Made by a program: the position numbers and the translations under genes. 64,000 nucleotides of DNA from Thiemannella venezuelensis (lineage in GTDB: Bacteria > Actinomycetota > Actinomycetes > Streptosporangiales > Streptosporangiaceae). Under the pieces are notes generated by a model. That model searched no databases and was not told where the DNA came from. It was given only the letters and a program-made list of their open reading frames with translations. Below, piece by piece: positions 9,563 through 18,470 of this stretch; position 1 is the stretch's first letter; every line of letters starts with the position of its first letter. Where the stretch lies: assembly GCF_014203605.1 (NCBI RefSeq), contig NZ_JACHJJ010000002.1, positions 1-64,000 on the forward strand, given 5' to 3'.

Positions 9563-10948
9563 ATGTCACGCCGTACGGACATCATGGACACCATCGTCAG
9601 CCTCGCCAAGCGACGTGGGCTCGTCTATCCCTCCAGTGAGATCTACGGAGGCCTGCGCGCGTCGTGGGACTACGGGCCGCTGGGCGTCGAGCTGAAGAAC
9701 AACGTCAAGCGCGAGTGGTGGAAGTCCATGGTCCAGGGGCGCGAGGACGTCGTCGGCCTCGACTCCTGCGTCATCCTCGCCCGCGAGGTGTGGCAGGCCA
9801 GCGGCCACGTGGAGACCTTCACCGACCCTCTCACCGAGTGCCAGTCGTGCCACAAGCGCTACCGGGCCGACCACCTGGAGGAGGCCTACGCCGACAAGCA
9901 CGGCAAGGAGCCCGCGGGGGGCCTGGCCGACATCACCTGCCCCAACTGCGGCACCAAGGGCGCCTTCACGGAGCCCAAGCAGTTCAGCGGCCTGCTGAAG
10001 ACCTACCTCGGCGCGGTCGAGGACGAGTCCGGCCTGGCCTACCTGCGCCCGGAGACCGCGCAGGGCATCTTCATCAACTACCTCAACGTGCAGCAGTCGG
10101 CGCGTAAGAAGATCCCGTTCGGCATCGGCCAGATCGGCAAGTCGTTCCGGAACGAGATCACCCCGGGCAACTTCATCTTCCGCACCCGCGAGTTCGAGCA
10201 GATGGAGATGGAGTTCTTCGTCAAGCCGGGCAGCGACGAGGAGTGGCACCAGTACTGGATCGACGAGCGCATGCGCTGGTACGTCGACCTGGGCGTCACC
10301 CCGGACAACCTCCGGCTCTACGAGCACCCGAAGGAGAAGCTCTCCCACTACTCGACGCGCACCGTCGACATCGAGTACCGCTTCAACTTCGCCGGCAGCG
10401 AGTGGGGCGAGCTGGAGGGCATCGCCAACCGCACCGACTACGACCTGTCCACCCACTCCAAGGTCTCCGGCACCGACCTGAGCTTCTTCGAGCAGGACAC
10501 CGGCGAGCGCTACGTCCCCTACGTGATCGAGCCCGCGGCGGGCGTGGACCGTACCGCCCTGATGTTCATGATCGACGCCTACAACGAGGACGAGGCGCCC
10601 AACGCCAAGGGCGTCATGGAGAAGCGCACGGTCATGCGCCTCGACCACCGCCTCGCGCCGGTCAAGGCCGCGGTGCTCCCGCTCTCGCGCAACGCCGACC
10701 TGTCGCCCAAGGCCAAGGACCTGGCCGCGCGGCTGCGCAGGCGCTGGAACGTCGAGTTCGACGACGCGGGCGCGATCGGGCGCCGCTACCGCCGCCAGGA
10801 CGAGATCGGCACGCCGTTCTGCATCACCGTCGACTTCGACACCCTCGACGACCAGGCGGTGACCATCCGCGAGCGCGACTCCATGGCGCAGGAGCGGGTG
10901 GCCCTCGACCAGGTCGAGTCCTACCTCCGCCGGCACCTCAACGACTGA
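9563..10948 (+). CDS. glyS: Glycyl-tRNA synthetase (homodimeric type)
   Basis: This 461-aa class II aminoacyl-tRNA synthetase charges tRNA-Gly with glycine. Motif 2 is seen in [25 protein letters not shown]. Motif 3 is around [17 protein letters not shown] pairs (CQSCHKRY and CPNCG) form the insertion domain, and the C-terminal anticodon-binding domain starts near residue 370. Length and organisation are typical for the actinobacterial single-chain enzyme. A strong terminator follows. Confidence 0.96.
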   Translation: MSRRTDIMDTIVSLAKRRGLVYPSSEIYGGLRASWDYGPLGVELKNNVKREWWKSMVQGREDVVGLDSCVILAREVWQASGHVETFTDPLTECQSCHKRYRADHLEEAYADKHGKEPAGGLADITCPNCGTKGAFTEPKQFSGLLKTYLGAVEDESGLAYLRPETAQGIFINYLNVQQSARKKIPFGIGQIGKSFRNEITPGNFIFRTREFEQMEMEFFVKPGSDEEWHQYWIDERMRWYVDLGVTPDNLRLYEHPKEKLSHYSTRTVDIEYRFNFAGSEWGELEGIANRTDYDLSTHSKVSGTDLSFFEQDTGERYVPYVIEPAAGVDRTALMFMIDAYNEDEAPNAKGVMEKRTVMRLDHRLAPVKAAVLPLSRNADLSPKAKDLAARLRRRWNVEFDDAGAIGRRYRRQDEIGTPFCITVDFDTLDDQAVTIRERDSMAQERVALDQVESYLRRHLND

Positions 10949-11001
10949 GGCGCGCGGCCCGGGCCCGCCGAGGGCGGTCCGGGCCGGTCGTGAACGCAAG
11001 G

Positions 11002-11038
11002 GACGGCCGGTGACCCCGGGAAGGGGTCACCGGCCGTC
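11002..11038 (+). terminator. Intrinsic terminator after glyS
   Basis: Perfect 16-bp inverted repeat (GACGGCCGGTGACCCC and its complement) around a GGGAA loop, followed by GTGTTTTCCC. It separates glyS from the ppdK regulatory region. Confidence 0.85.
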
Positions 11039-11183
11039 GTGTTTTCCCGGGAGGGGCCGTCCGCGGGAGAGGGGCCGTCCCCCCTCGATCCGGGTGCGGC
11101 CTCCCGGCGGGGCGGGAGGCGCCGTACGGCCGCGCCGCCCGCGGGCTGAACCTCCGGTGAACGTGGTTGAATGCTGAGACAAT

Positions 11184-11209
11184 TGGTGTAAACCAATTGG
11201 TTTATACCA
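11184..11209 (+). promoter_or_regulatory. Tandem GntR/HutC-type operators (TGGT-N4-ACCA twice)
   Basis: TGGTGTAAACCA (11184-11195) and TGGTTTATACCA (11198-11209) are two 12-bp dyads, 14 bp centre to centre. Both fit the TGGTNTANACCA form bound by HutC-subfamily GntR regulators such as DasR. They lie about 185 bp upstream of the ppdK start. The cognate regulator is not adjacent. Confidence 0.6.
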
Positions 11210-11281
11210 ATTCTTGGGGTGACCGATATCACCATTGATTTGACGCCGATTTGGATTGGATTAGACCGCGAAGATGGGTTT

Positions 11282-11316
11282 GACCTGCGTAAACAGGTCA
11301 CCGTCTGATGGGTGAC
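11282..11316 (+). promoter_or_regulatory. Two mutually exclusive hairpins in the ppdK leader
   Basis: Hairpin A pairs GACCTG (11282-11287) with CAGGTC (11294-11299). Hairpin B pairs GTCACC (11297-11302) with GGTGAC (11311-11316). They share bases 11297-11299, so only one can form at a time. A T-rich run follows about 20 nt later. This looks like an attenuator switch, but the ligand or trigger is unknown. Confidence 0.35.
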
Positions 11317-11394
11317 GTTTCGTCTGCTTTTTCATCGGTAGAGTCCGCAGGGAGGCGGAAGCGCACGTCATTTGAAGCCGTAGAAGGAGCAGCC

Positions 11395-14037
11395 GTGCCC
11401 AAGTACGTTTACGACTTCACCGAGGGCAACAAGGATCTCAAGGATCTGCTCGGCGGTAAGGGGGCCAACCTGGCCGAGATGACCAATCTCGGGCTGCCCG
11501 TCCCTCCCGGCTTCACCATCACCACCGAGGCGTGCCGCAGCTTCCTGTCCGACGGCGCGCTCCCGGCCGGCCTGGAGGAGGAGATCGGCTCCCACCTGGC
11601 CGCGCTGGAGGGGAAGATGGGCCGCCGCCTCGGCCAGGCCGACGACCCCCTGCTGGTGAGCGTGCGCTCCGGGGCCAAGTTCTCCATGCCGGGCATGATG
11701 GAGACCGTCCTCAACATCGGGCTCAACGACGAGTCGGTGCACGGCCTGGCCAAGCAGGCGGGCGGCAACGAGCGCTTCGCCTGGGACTCCTACCGCCGGC
11801 TCATCCAGATGTTCGGCAAGACCGTCCAGGGCATCGACGGAGAGCTGTTCGACGAGGCCTTCGAGAAGCTGAAGAACGGCCGCGGAGACCTGGACCTGGA
11901 CGCCGCCGAACTGCGCGGCCTCGTCGAGACCTTCAAGGGCATCGTGCGCGCCGAGACCGGGGCGGACTTCCCCGCCGACCCGCGCGAGCAGCTGCGCATG
12001 GCCATCACGGCCGTCTTCGAGTCCTGGAACGCCCCGCGTGCGATCCTCTACCGCCGCCAGGAGCGCATCCCCGCCGACCTGGGCACCGCCGTCAACGTCT
12101 GCACGATGGTCTTCGGCAACTGCGGCATGGACTCCGGCACCGGCGTGGCCTTCACCCGCGATCCCGGCAGCGGCCACCAGGGCGTCTACGGCGACTACCT
12201 GCAGAACGCCCAGGGCGAGGACGTGGTCGCGGGCATCCGCAACACCATCCCGCTGCAGGACCTGGAGCGGATCGACAAGAACTCCTACGACGAGCTCATG
12301 CAGATCATGGAGAAGCTGGAGAACCACTACCGGGACCTGTGCGACATCGAGTTCACCATCGAGGACGGAAAGCTCTGGATGCTCCAGACGCGGGTGGGCA
12401 AGCGGACCGCGGGCGCCGCGTTCCGCATCGCCGTGCAGCTCGTGGACCAGGGCCTGATCGACCTCGACGAGGCGGTCAGGCGGGTCACCGGCGACCAGCT
12501 CGCCCGGCTCATGTTCCCCCGCTTCGCGCGGGACGAGGGCAGGAAGCCCGTCACCAAGGGCATGAACGCCTCCCCGGGGGCGGCCGTGGGCAAGGCCGTG
12601 TTCTCCTCCGAGCGGGCCGTGGAGCTCGCCGCCCGGGGTGAGGACGTCATCCTGGTCCGCCGGGAGACCAACCCCGACGACCTCGCCGGCATGATCGCCG
12701 CCCGCGGCGTGCTCACCTCGCGCGGCGGCAAGACCTCGCACGCCGCCGTGGTCGCCCGGGGCATGGGCAAGACCTGCGTCTGCGGCGCCGAGGAACTCGA
12801 GGTCTCCACCGCCGAGCGCCGCTTCACCGCCCCCGGCGGCGTCGTGGTCGCCGAGGGCGACGTCATCTCCATCGACGGCTCCACCGGGGAGGTCTTCCTG
12901 GGCGAGGTCCCGGTGGTCGCCTCCCCCGTCGTGGAGTACTTCGAGGGCTCCCGCACCGACGGCGACGAGCTCGTCGAGGCCGTGCACCGCCTCATGACCC
13001 ACGCCGACGCCGCACGCCGCCTGGACGTGCGGGCCAACGCCGACAACGCCGAGGACGCCGCCCGCGCCCGCCGGTTCGGCGCCCAGGGCATCGGCCTGTG
13101 CCGTACCGAGCACATGTTCCTCGGAGACCGGCGGCAGCTGGTCGAGGACCTGGTCCTGGCCGGCACCGACGACGAGCGCGAGCGGGCGCTGGCCGCGCTG
13201 GAGCCGCTGCAGAAGGCCGACTTCACCGAGATCTTCCAGGCGATGGACGGCCTGCCCGTCACCATCCGCCTGATCGACCCGCCGCTCCACGAGTTCCTGC
13301 CCGACCTCACCGAGCTGTCGGTGAAGGTCGCCCTCGCCGGGGAGCGGGCGAGCGAGAAGGACCGCGCGCTGCTGGCCGCGGTCAAGCGCCTGCACGAGCA
13401 GAACCCGATGCTGGGCCTGCGCGGCGTACGGCTCGGCCTGGTCATCCCCGGCCTGTTCGCCATGCAGGTGCGGGCGATCGCCGAGGCCGCCGGGGAGGTG
13501 CCCGGCGCCCGCGCCGAGATCATGATCCCGCTGGTCGGCGCGGTCCAGGAGCTGGAGCACGTCAAGGAGGAGGCCGCCGGGATCCTGGCCGAGGCCGGGG
13601 TCGAGGCGCTGGTCGGCACCATGATCGAGGTGCCGCGCGCCGCGCTGACCGCCGGGCAGATCGCCGAGGCCGCCGAGTTCTTCTCCTTCGGCACCAACGA
13701 CCTCACCCAGATGACGTGGGGCTTCTCCCGCGACGACGTCGAGGCGGCGTTCTTCTCCCGCTACCTGGACCTGGGCGTGTTCGGCGTCTCCCCGTTCGAG
13801 ACGCTGGACCGCGACGGCGTGGGCAGGCTGGTACGGCTCGCCGCCGAGGAGGGCCGCAGGACCCGTCCCGGCCTCAAGCTCGGCATCTGCGGCGAGCACG
13901 GCGGCGACCCGGACTCCATCCACTTCTGCCACGAGGCGGGCCTGGACTACGTCTCCTGCTCGCCGTTCCGCATCCCGGTCGCCCGGCTGGAGGCCGGCCG
14001 GGCGGCCCTGGCCGGCGGCGGCTCCGACACGCGCTGA
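11395..14037 (+). CDS. ppdK: Pyruvate, phosphate dikinase
   Basis: This 880-aa enzyme interconverts pyruvate, ATP and Pi with PEP, AMP and PPi. The N-terminal ATP-grasp domain begins VPKYVYDFTEGNKDL and GGKGANLAEMT. The swivelling phosphohistidine domain has H449 in GGKTSHAAVVARG. The C-terminal PEP-binding barrel has C832 in GICGEHGGD. GTG at 11395 is preferred because GAAGGAG lies 5 nt upstream and the protein then begins at the conserved VPKYVYDF. The tandem GntR-type operators upstream suggest carbon-source control. It is followed by dgt, the usual actinobacterial order. Confidence 0.95.
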   Translation: MPKYVYDFTEGNKDLKDLLGGKGANLAEMTNLGLPVPPGFTITTEACRSFLSDGALPAGLEEEIGSHLAALEGKMGRRLGQADDPLLVSVRSGAKFSMPGMMETVLNIGLNDESVHGLAKQAGGNERFAWDSYRRLIQMFGKTVQGIDGELFDEAFEKLKNGRGDLDLDAAELRGLVETFKGIVRAETGADFPADPREQLRMAITAVFESWNAPRAILYRRQERIPADLGTAVNVCTMVFGNCGMDSGTGVAFTRDPGSGHQGVYGDYLQNAQGEDVVAGIRNTIPLQDLERIDKNSYDELMQIMEKLENHYRDLCDIEFTIEDGKLWMLQTRVGKRTAGAAFRIAVQLVDQGLIDLDEAVRRVTGDQLARLMFPRFARDEGRKPVTKGMNASPGAAVGKAVFSSERAVELAARGEDVILVRRETNPDDLAGMIAARGVLTSRGGKTSHAAVVARGMGKTCVCGAEELEVSTAERRFTAPGGVVVAEGDVISIDGSTGEVFLGEVPVVASPVVEYFEGSRTDGDELVEAVHRLMTHADAARRLDVRANADNAEDAARARRFGAQGIGLCRTEHMFLGDRRQLVEDLVLAGTDDERERALAALEPLQKADFTEIFQAMDGLPVTIRLIDPPLHEFLPDLTELSVKVALAGERASEKDRALLAAVKRLHEQNPMLGLRGVRLGLVIPGLFAMQVRAIAEAAGEVPGARAEIMIPLVGAVQELEHVKEEAAGILAEAGVEALVGTMIEVPRAALTAGQIAEAAEFFSFGTNDLTQMTWGFSRDDVEAAFFSRYLDLGVFGVSPFETLDRDGVGRLVRLAAEEGRRTRPGLKLGICGEHGGDPDSIHFCHEAGLDYVSCSPFRIPVARLEAGRAALAGGGSDTR

Positions 14038-14178
14038 CCCGGCTCCCGTACGGCCCGCGCCCCGTCCGGCCGGGTGCGGACCGTCCGGCGTCCGGCGTGC
14101 GGGCCGTGCGGAACGCCGCGAGTGTTTACCCGGCGTTCCGCATGGACCGGCCCTATCGTGGATAAAATCACTGCACTT

Positions 14179-15411
14179 ATGTACGGCTACGACGAGCACG
14201 ACCAGGCCAGATGGGTACCGGAACCGCCCGGCAACCCGGAGCGAGGCCCGTTCGAGCGCGATCGGGCCCGCGTGCTGCACAGCGCCGGGCTGCGGCGGCT
14301 GGCCGCCAAGACGCAGGTGGTCGGGCCGGGGGAGACGCTCGGCAGCGGGCAGCAGGTCCCGCGCACCCGGCTGACCCACTCGCTGGAGTGCGCGCAGATC
14401 GGCCGGGAGATGGGCCAGGCGCTGGGCCGCGACCCCGACCTGATGGAGACCGCGTGCCTGGCCCACGATCTGGGGCACCCGCCGTTCGGGCACAACGGCG
14501 AGACCGCGCTCAACGAGATCGCGGCCGGGTGCGGCGGGTTCGAGGGCAACGCGCAGAGCCTGCGCCTGCTGACCCGGCTGGAGGCCAAGGTCCTCACCGA
14601 GGACGGCCGCAGCGCCGGGCTGAACCTCACCCGGGCCTGCCTGGACGCCGCGGTCAAGTACCCCTGGACGGCCGCCACCGCCCCGAAGTACTGCGCGTAC
14701 CCGGACGACCTGCCGATCTTCGCCTGGATCAGGCAGGGCGCCCCCGACGAGCGCGTCAGCTTCGAGGCGCAGATCATGGACTGGGCCGACGACGTCGCCT
14801 ACTCCGTGCACGACCTGGAGGACGCCCTCCACTCCGGGGCGGTCCTCCTCGCGGCGCTGCGCGACCCCGCCGAGCGCCGCGACGTGTGCGCGACCACCCG
14901 GGTGTGGTACGCCCCGGACGCCGACCCCGGCGCGCTGGAGGAGGCCTTCGCCCGCCTCGTCGCCCAGCCCTTCTGGCCGCACGACTTCGACGGCTCCATG
15001 GCAGGCCTCGCCGCGCTGAAGCACCTCACCAGCGTGCTCATCGGCCGCTTCTGCCGGGCCGCCGAGGCCGCCACCAGGGAGCTGTACGGCCCCGCCTGCG
15101 GACGCTACGGAGCCGACCTGGTGGTGCCGGAGCAGACCCGTCTGGAGTGCGCGGTGCTCAAGGGCGTCACCGCCCACTACGTGATAACGGAGAAGGACCA
15201 CAGCGCCAACCGGGCCCGGCAGCGCGAGCTCATCCACGACCTGGCCCACATGATCATGCTGGGTGCCCCCGGCACGCTGGAGCCCGCCCTCCGCCCGGCC
15301 TTCACCAGGGCGGACGGCGACGCCGGGCGGCTGCGCGTGGTGGTCGACCAGATCGCCTCGCTGACCGACACCTCGGCGGTGGCCTGGCGCGACCGGCTCA
15401 CCGGCCGCTGA
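14179..15411 (+). CDS. dgt: Deoxyguanosinetriphosphate triphosphohydrolase-like HD protein
   Basis: This 410-aa HD-domain enzyme hydrolyses dNTPs to deoxynucleosides and triphosphate, which may control the dNTP pool near the replication genes. The metal-binding signature is visible: His in RTRLTHSLE, HD in CLAHDLGHPPFGHNGE, and a downstream Asp in DWADDVAYSVHDLEDA. The ATG at 14179 begins MYGYDEHDQARWVPEPP. No Shine-Dalgarno is seen; TAAAAT lies about 12 nt upstream, so the transcript may be short-leader or leaderless. It converges with the LytM-like lipoprotein gene. Confidence 0.9.
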   Translation: MYGYDEHDQARWVPEPPGNPERGPFERDRARVLHSAGLRRLAAKTQVVGPGETLGSGQQVPRTRLTHSLECAQIGREMGQALGRDPDLMETACLAHDLGHPPFGHNGETALNEIAAGCGGFEGNAQSLRLLTRLEAKVLTEDGRSAGLNLTRACLDAAVKYPWTAATAPKYCAYPDDLPIFAWIRQGAPDERVSFEAQIMDWADDVAYSVHDLEDALHSGAVLLAALRDPAERRDVCATTRVWYAPDADPGALEEAFARLVAQPFWPHDFDGSMAGLAALKHLTSVLIGRFCRAAEAATRELYGPACGRYGADLVVPEQTRLECAVLKGVTAHYVITEKDHSANRARQRELIHDLAHMIMLGAPGTLEPALRPAFTRADGDAGRLRVVVDQIASLTDTSAVAWRDRLTGR

Positions 15412-15433
15412 CGCCCGCCCGGCCGGGGCGGGG

Positions 15434-16303
15434 TCAGCCTCCGGCGGGGGCGGCGCTGCCGATGACGATCGGGTTCTCCGGCGGCTCGGGCCTCTCGGTG
15501 GGCTTGGGCATGGACTTGGGCTTGCACAGGACCGTGCACCGGGGGGCCGGCCCGGTGCGTGCCATGACGGCCCGCACCTCGTCCGCGGGGGACAGCGTGC
15601 GGTTGCCGTTCAGCCAGGCGTTCAGGTAGTCCCACGGCTCGACCATGCCGCGCCGTACCCACCAGAGGGAGGGCTCGGTCTTCCAGGAGATCGCGAAGTA
15701 GAGGTTGCTGGCGGTGTCGCGGGCGTTGCCCGAGTTGCCGAGCAGGCCGAGCGTCTGGCCGGCGCCGACCCGCACGCCCGGCCTGATCCCCGGGGCGACG
15801 GAGTCGAGGTGGCCGCCGAGGTAGCGCACGCCGTCGTCCCCGACGACCGTGACGAACCGGCCCTCGCGGTCCTGGCCGCGGTCGGTGGAGGGCCGCCACC
15901 GGTTGGCGGTGTTGACCTCGTGGACCACGCCGCTCACCGGTGAGACGAACGCGCACCCCTTGCCCGCCCAGATCGTGGTCTTGGGCAGCACCAGCAGCCT
16001 GCTCTGGTAGGAGACCGCGCAGCCCTTCACCGGGAAGGCGTAGGTGAACTCGGAGAGCTTGGGCGGCGGCACGGGCACCGGGGCGTCGCCCTCGGGGACG
16101 TCCACCGACGGCCGGGGAGTGGGCGTCGGAGCCGGGATCGTCGCGGTCACCGGCCCCTGCGCCGCGACCGGCTCCGTGGTGGGCGCCGCCGTGCTGATGC
16201 CGGCGACCCCGCCGGACGACGCGCAGGCTCCCGTGACGAGAAGGACGCCGGTGACGGCGGCCAACCGTGCTATATGCCCCGATCGCATGATGTCCACCCG
16301 CAT
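15434..16303 (-). CDS. Lipoprotein with degenerate LytM (M23-like) domain
   Basis: This is a 289-aa exported lipoprotein. A lipobox LLVTGAC lies near residue 27 after a short hydrophobic signal, followed by a Thr/Pro-rich linker to about residue 85. The rest resembles an M23 peptidase: FVSPVSGVVHEV, then GGHLDSVAPGIRPGVRVGAGQTLGLLGNSGNA. The zinc-ligand motifs are changed: the HXGXD element is absent and the terminal HLHFE element reads NLYFA. It therefore probably does not cleave peptidoglycan and may regulate other hydrolases, as EnvC-type LytM proteins do. ATG at 16288, with GGTGG 5 nt upstream, is an alternative start. Confidence 0.75.
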   Translation of the reverse strand: MRVDIMRSGHIARLAAVTGVLLVTGACASSGGVAGISTAAPTTEPVAAQGPVTATIPAPTPTPRPSVDVPEGDAPVPVPPPKLSEFTYAFPVKGCAVSYQSRLLVLPKTTIWAGKGCAFVSPVSGVVHEVNTANRWRPSTDRGQDREGRFVTVVGDDGVRYLGGHLDSVAPGIRPGVRVGAGQTLGLLGNSGNARDTASNLYFAISWKTEPSLWWVRRGMVEPWDYLNAWLNGNRTLSPADEVRAVMARTGPAPRCTVLCKPKSMPKPTERPEPPENPIVIGSAAPAGG

Positions 16304-16470
16304 AAGGTACCGAGAATCCGCCTTTACCTTTGTAACGAACCTCGTCGCCGCCCACGACCGGTTCGGCGAACTCCGGCGATCCGGGCATGGACGCCCTCCG
16401 TACGGCCGGCCCCCGAGCGGGCCGTCCGGGGGACCGGGTCGCCGGGGGCAGGGTTGTCGGGGCGCCGGAC

Positions 16471-16476
16471 TAGACT
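16471..16476 (+). promoter_or_regulatory. -10 hexamer of a leaderless dnaG transcript
   Basis: TAGACT ends six bases before the GTG start of dnaG, and no ribosome-binding site is present. No clear -35 is seen. Confidence 0.45.
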
Positions 16477-16482
16477 CACGGC

Positions 16483-18330
16483 GTGGCAGGCCGGATCAGT
16501 GACGAGGACATCGCGCTCGTGCGGGAGCGCTCGCCGATCGCCGACATCGTGGGCGAGCACATCCAGCTCCGCAACGCCGGGGGCGGCAACCTGAAGGGGC
16601 TGTGCCCCTTCCACGAGGAGAAGAGCCCGTCCTTCAACGTCACCCCCGCCCGGGGCTACTGGTACTGCTTCGGCTGCACCGAGGGCGGCGACGTCATCAC
16701 CTTCGTGCGCCGGCTGGAGCACCTGTCGTTCGGCGAGGCCGTGGAGCGGCTGGCGGGCCGGGCCGGGATCCAGCTCCGCTACGAGCAGGGCGGCTACGTC
16801 CCCGGCCGCGAGCAGGGCGAGCGGAGCAGGCTGATCGAGGCGCACCGGGCCGCCGCGGAGTTCTACGCCGCGAAGCTGGCCGCCCCGGAGGCCGCGCCCG
16901 GGCGGCGGTTCCTGTCGGAGCGCGGCTTCGAGCGGGTCGACGCCGAGCGGTTCGGGGTGGGCTACGCGCCCGCCGAGTGGGAGGCGCTCACCCGGCACCT
17001 CATGGGCCGCGGCTTCACCGCCGCCGAGCTGGTCAAGGGAGGGCTGGCCAAGGAGGGCCGCCGGGGGCCGATCGACCGCTTCCGGGGGCGGCTGGTCTGG
17101 CCGATCCGCGACATCACCGGCGACGTGATCGGGTTCGGCGCGCGCAAGCTGAACGAGGCCGAGGACGGCCCGAAATACCTCAACACGCCCGAGAGCCCGC
17201 TCTACAAGAAGAGCGAGGTCCTGTACGGCGTCGACCTGGCCAAGCGGGAGATCTCCAAACGCTCCCAGGCCGTGATCGTCGAGGGCTACACCGACGTGAT
17301 GGCCTGCCACCTGGCGGGCGTGCCCACGGCGGTGGCCACCTGCGGCACCGCGTTCGGCGCCGAGCACATCAAGGTGCTGCGCAGGCTCCTGCTCGACCAG
17401 GCCGGCTCCCAGGGCGAGGTGGTCTTCACCTTCGACGGCGACGCGGCCGGGCAGAAGGCGGCGCTGCGCGCCTTCGCCGACGAGCAGAAGTTCGTCACCC
17501 AGACCTACGTGGCGGTGCAGCCGGCCGGGCTCGACCCGTGCGACCTGCGGGTCAGGCACGGCGACGCGGCCGTGCGCGACCTGGTCGCGAGCAGGGAGCC
17601 GCTGTTCGCGTTCGCGATCCGCAGTGTGATCTCCCGCTACGACGTGAGCACCAACGAGGGCCGGCTCTCGGCGCTGGACGCCGCGGCGCCGATCGTGGCC
17701 GGGATCAAGGACCGCGCGCTGCGCCAGCTCTACGGGGTGGACCTGGACCGCTGGCTCGGCTTCAACAACGAGCGGTTCGTCATGGACAGGATCGCGGAGA
17801 TCTCCGCCACCGCCCAGCCCCGGCAGGGCAAGCCCGCCCCCCGGCGGGTCGCCGAGCTCACCGATCCCGGCGTGCGGACCGAGGCCGAGGTGCTGAAGCT
17901 GGCCGTGCAGCGACCGGCGCTGCTCGGGTCCCGGTTCGACGCGATCGGTCCGGAGGCGTTCACGCTGCCCGAGCACGTCGCGCTCTACAAGCTGGTCGCG
18001 GAGGCCGGGGGCGCGGGCGCGGGGGGCGAGGGCGGCCGTGCGTGGGTGGACCGCCTGCTCTCCGTCGCGGGCGAGGGGCTGCGCGGGATGGTCACCCGGC
18101 TGGCGGTGGAGGAGCTGCGGGTGGACCCGGCGACCGAGGAGCGGTACGCCGCGGACCTGCTCGCCGCCCTGGAGACGATCTCGGTCTCCCGGGCCATCGA
18201 CCAGATGAGGTCGAGGCTGGAGCGGACCGACCCGGCGGGCGGACCGGAGGAGTACCGCCGCCTGTTCGCGGAGCTGAACGAACTCGAACGGCGCCGGCGC
18301 GTGCTGAAGGAGCGCGCGGCCGGAAGCTGA
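16483..18330 (+). CDS. dnaG: DNA primase
   Basis: This 615-aa primase makes RNA primers for replication. The N-terminal zinc domain includes CPFHEEKSPSFNV...YWYCFGC, the RNA polymerase/TOPRIM core includes VIVEGYTDVMA and FDGDAAGQKAA, and the C-terminal DnaB-interaction region follows about residue 450. Length is normal. GTG start, apparently leaderless. It lies directly upstream of a sigma-70 gene, an arrangement reminiscent of the macromolecular-synthesis operon, but about 140 AT-richer bases separate the two, so the sigma gene probably has its own promoter. Confidence 0.96.
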   Translation: MAGRISDEDIALVRERSPIADIVGEHIQLRNAGGGNLKGLCPFHEEKSPSFNVTPARGYWYCFGCTEGGDVITFVRRLEHLSFGEAVERLAGRAGIQLRYEQGGYVPGREQGERSRLIEAHRAAAEFYAAKLAAPEAAPGRRFLSERGFERVDAERFGVGYAPAEWEALTRHLMGRGFTAAELVKGGLAKEGRRGPIDRFRGRLVWPIRDITGDVIGFGARKLNEAEDGPKYLNTPESPLYKKSEVLYGVDLAKREISKRSQAVIVEGYTDVMACHLAGVPTAVATCGTAFGAEHIKVLRRLLLDQAGSQGEVVFTFDGDAAGQKAALRAFADEQKFVTQTYVAVQPAGLDPCDLRVRHGDAAVRDLVASREPLFAFAIRSVISRYDVSTNEGRLSALDAAAPIVAGIKDRALRQLYGVDLDRWLGFNNERFVMDRIAEISATAQPRQGKPAPRRVAELTDPGVRTEAEVLKLAVQRPALLGSRFDAIGPEAFTLPEHVALYKLVAEAGGAGAGGEGGRAWVDRLLSVAGEGLRGMVTRLAVEELRVDPATEERYAADLLAALETISVSRAIDQMRSRLERTDPAGGPEEYRRLFAELNELERRRRVLKERAAGS

Positions 18331-18470
18331 TCACGCAATCGGGTTTAATTTCCTGAATCACATTCGGCCAAACATTGATGAGGTCTCGATTCGATAATGA
18401 TCGGGGCCTTACCTTCGGTGACAAAAATAGGTCTGCCCTTTTGGGTGACGAATACAGCAGACTGTGTCCC

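Larger units (their letters stand above)
11039..11394 (+). promoter_or_regulatory. ppdK upstream region with long leader
   Basis: No gene lies here. From 11160 the composition turns AT-rich and holds tandem TGGT-N4-ACCA operators. Two overlapping hairpins follow at 11282-11316 and then GTTTCGTCTGCTTTTTC. An ATG at 11308 is in frame with ppdK but would add 29 non-conserved residues. Confidence 0.6.

Noticed and set aside
11368-15249. Long antisense frame across ppdK and dgt
   Set aside because: It is opposite two well-conserved genes and has shadow composition with no recognisable domain.
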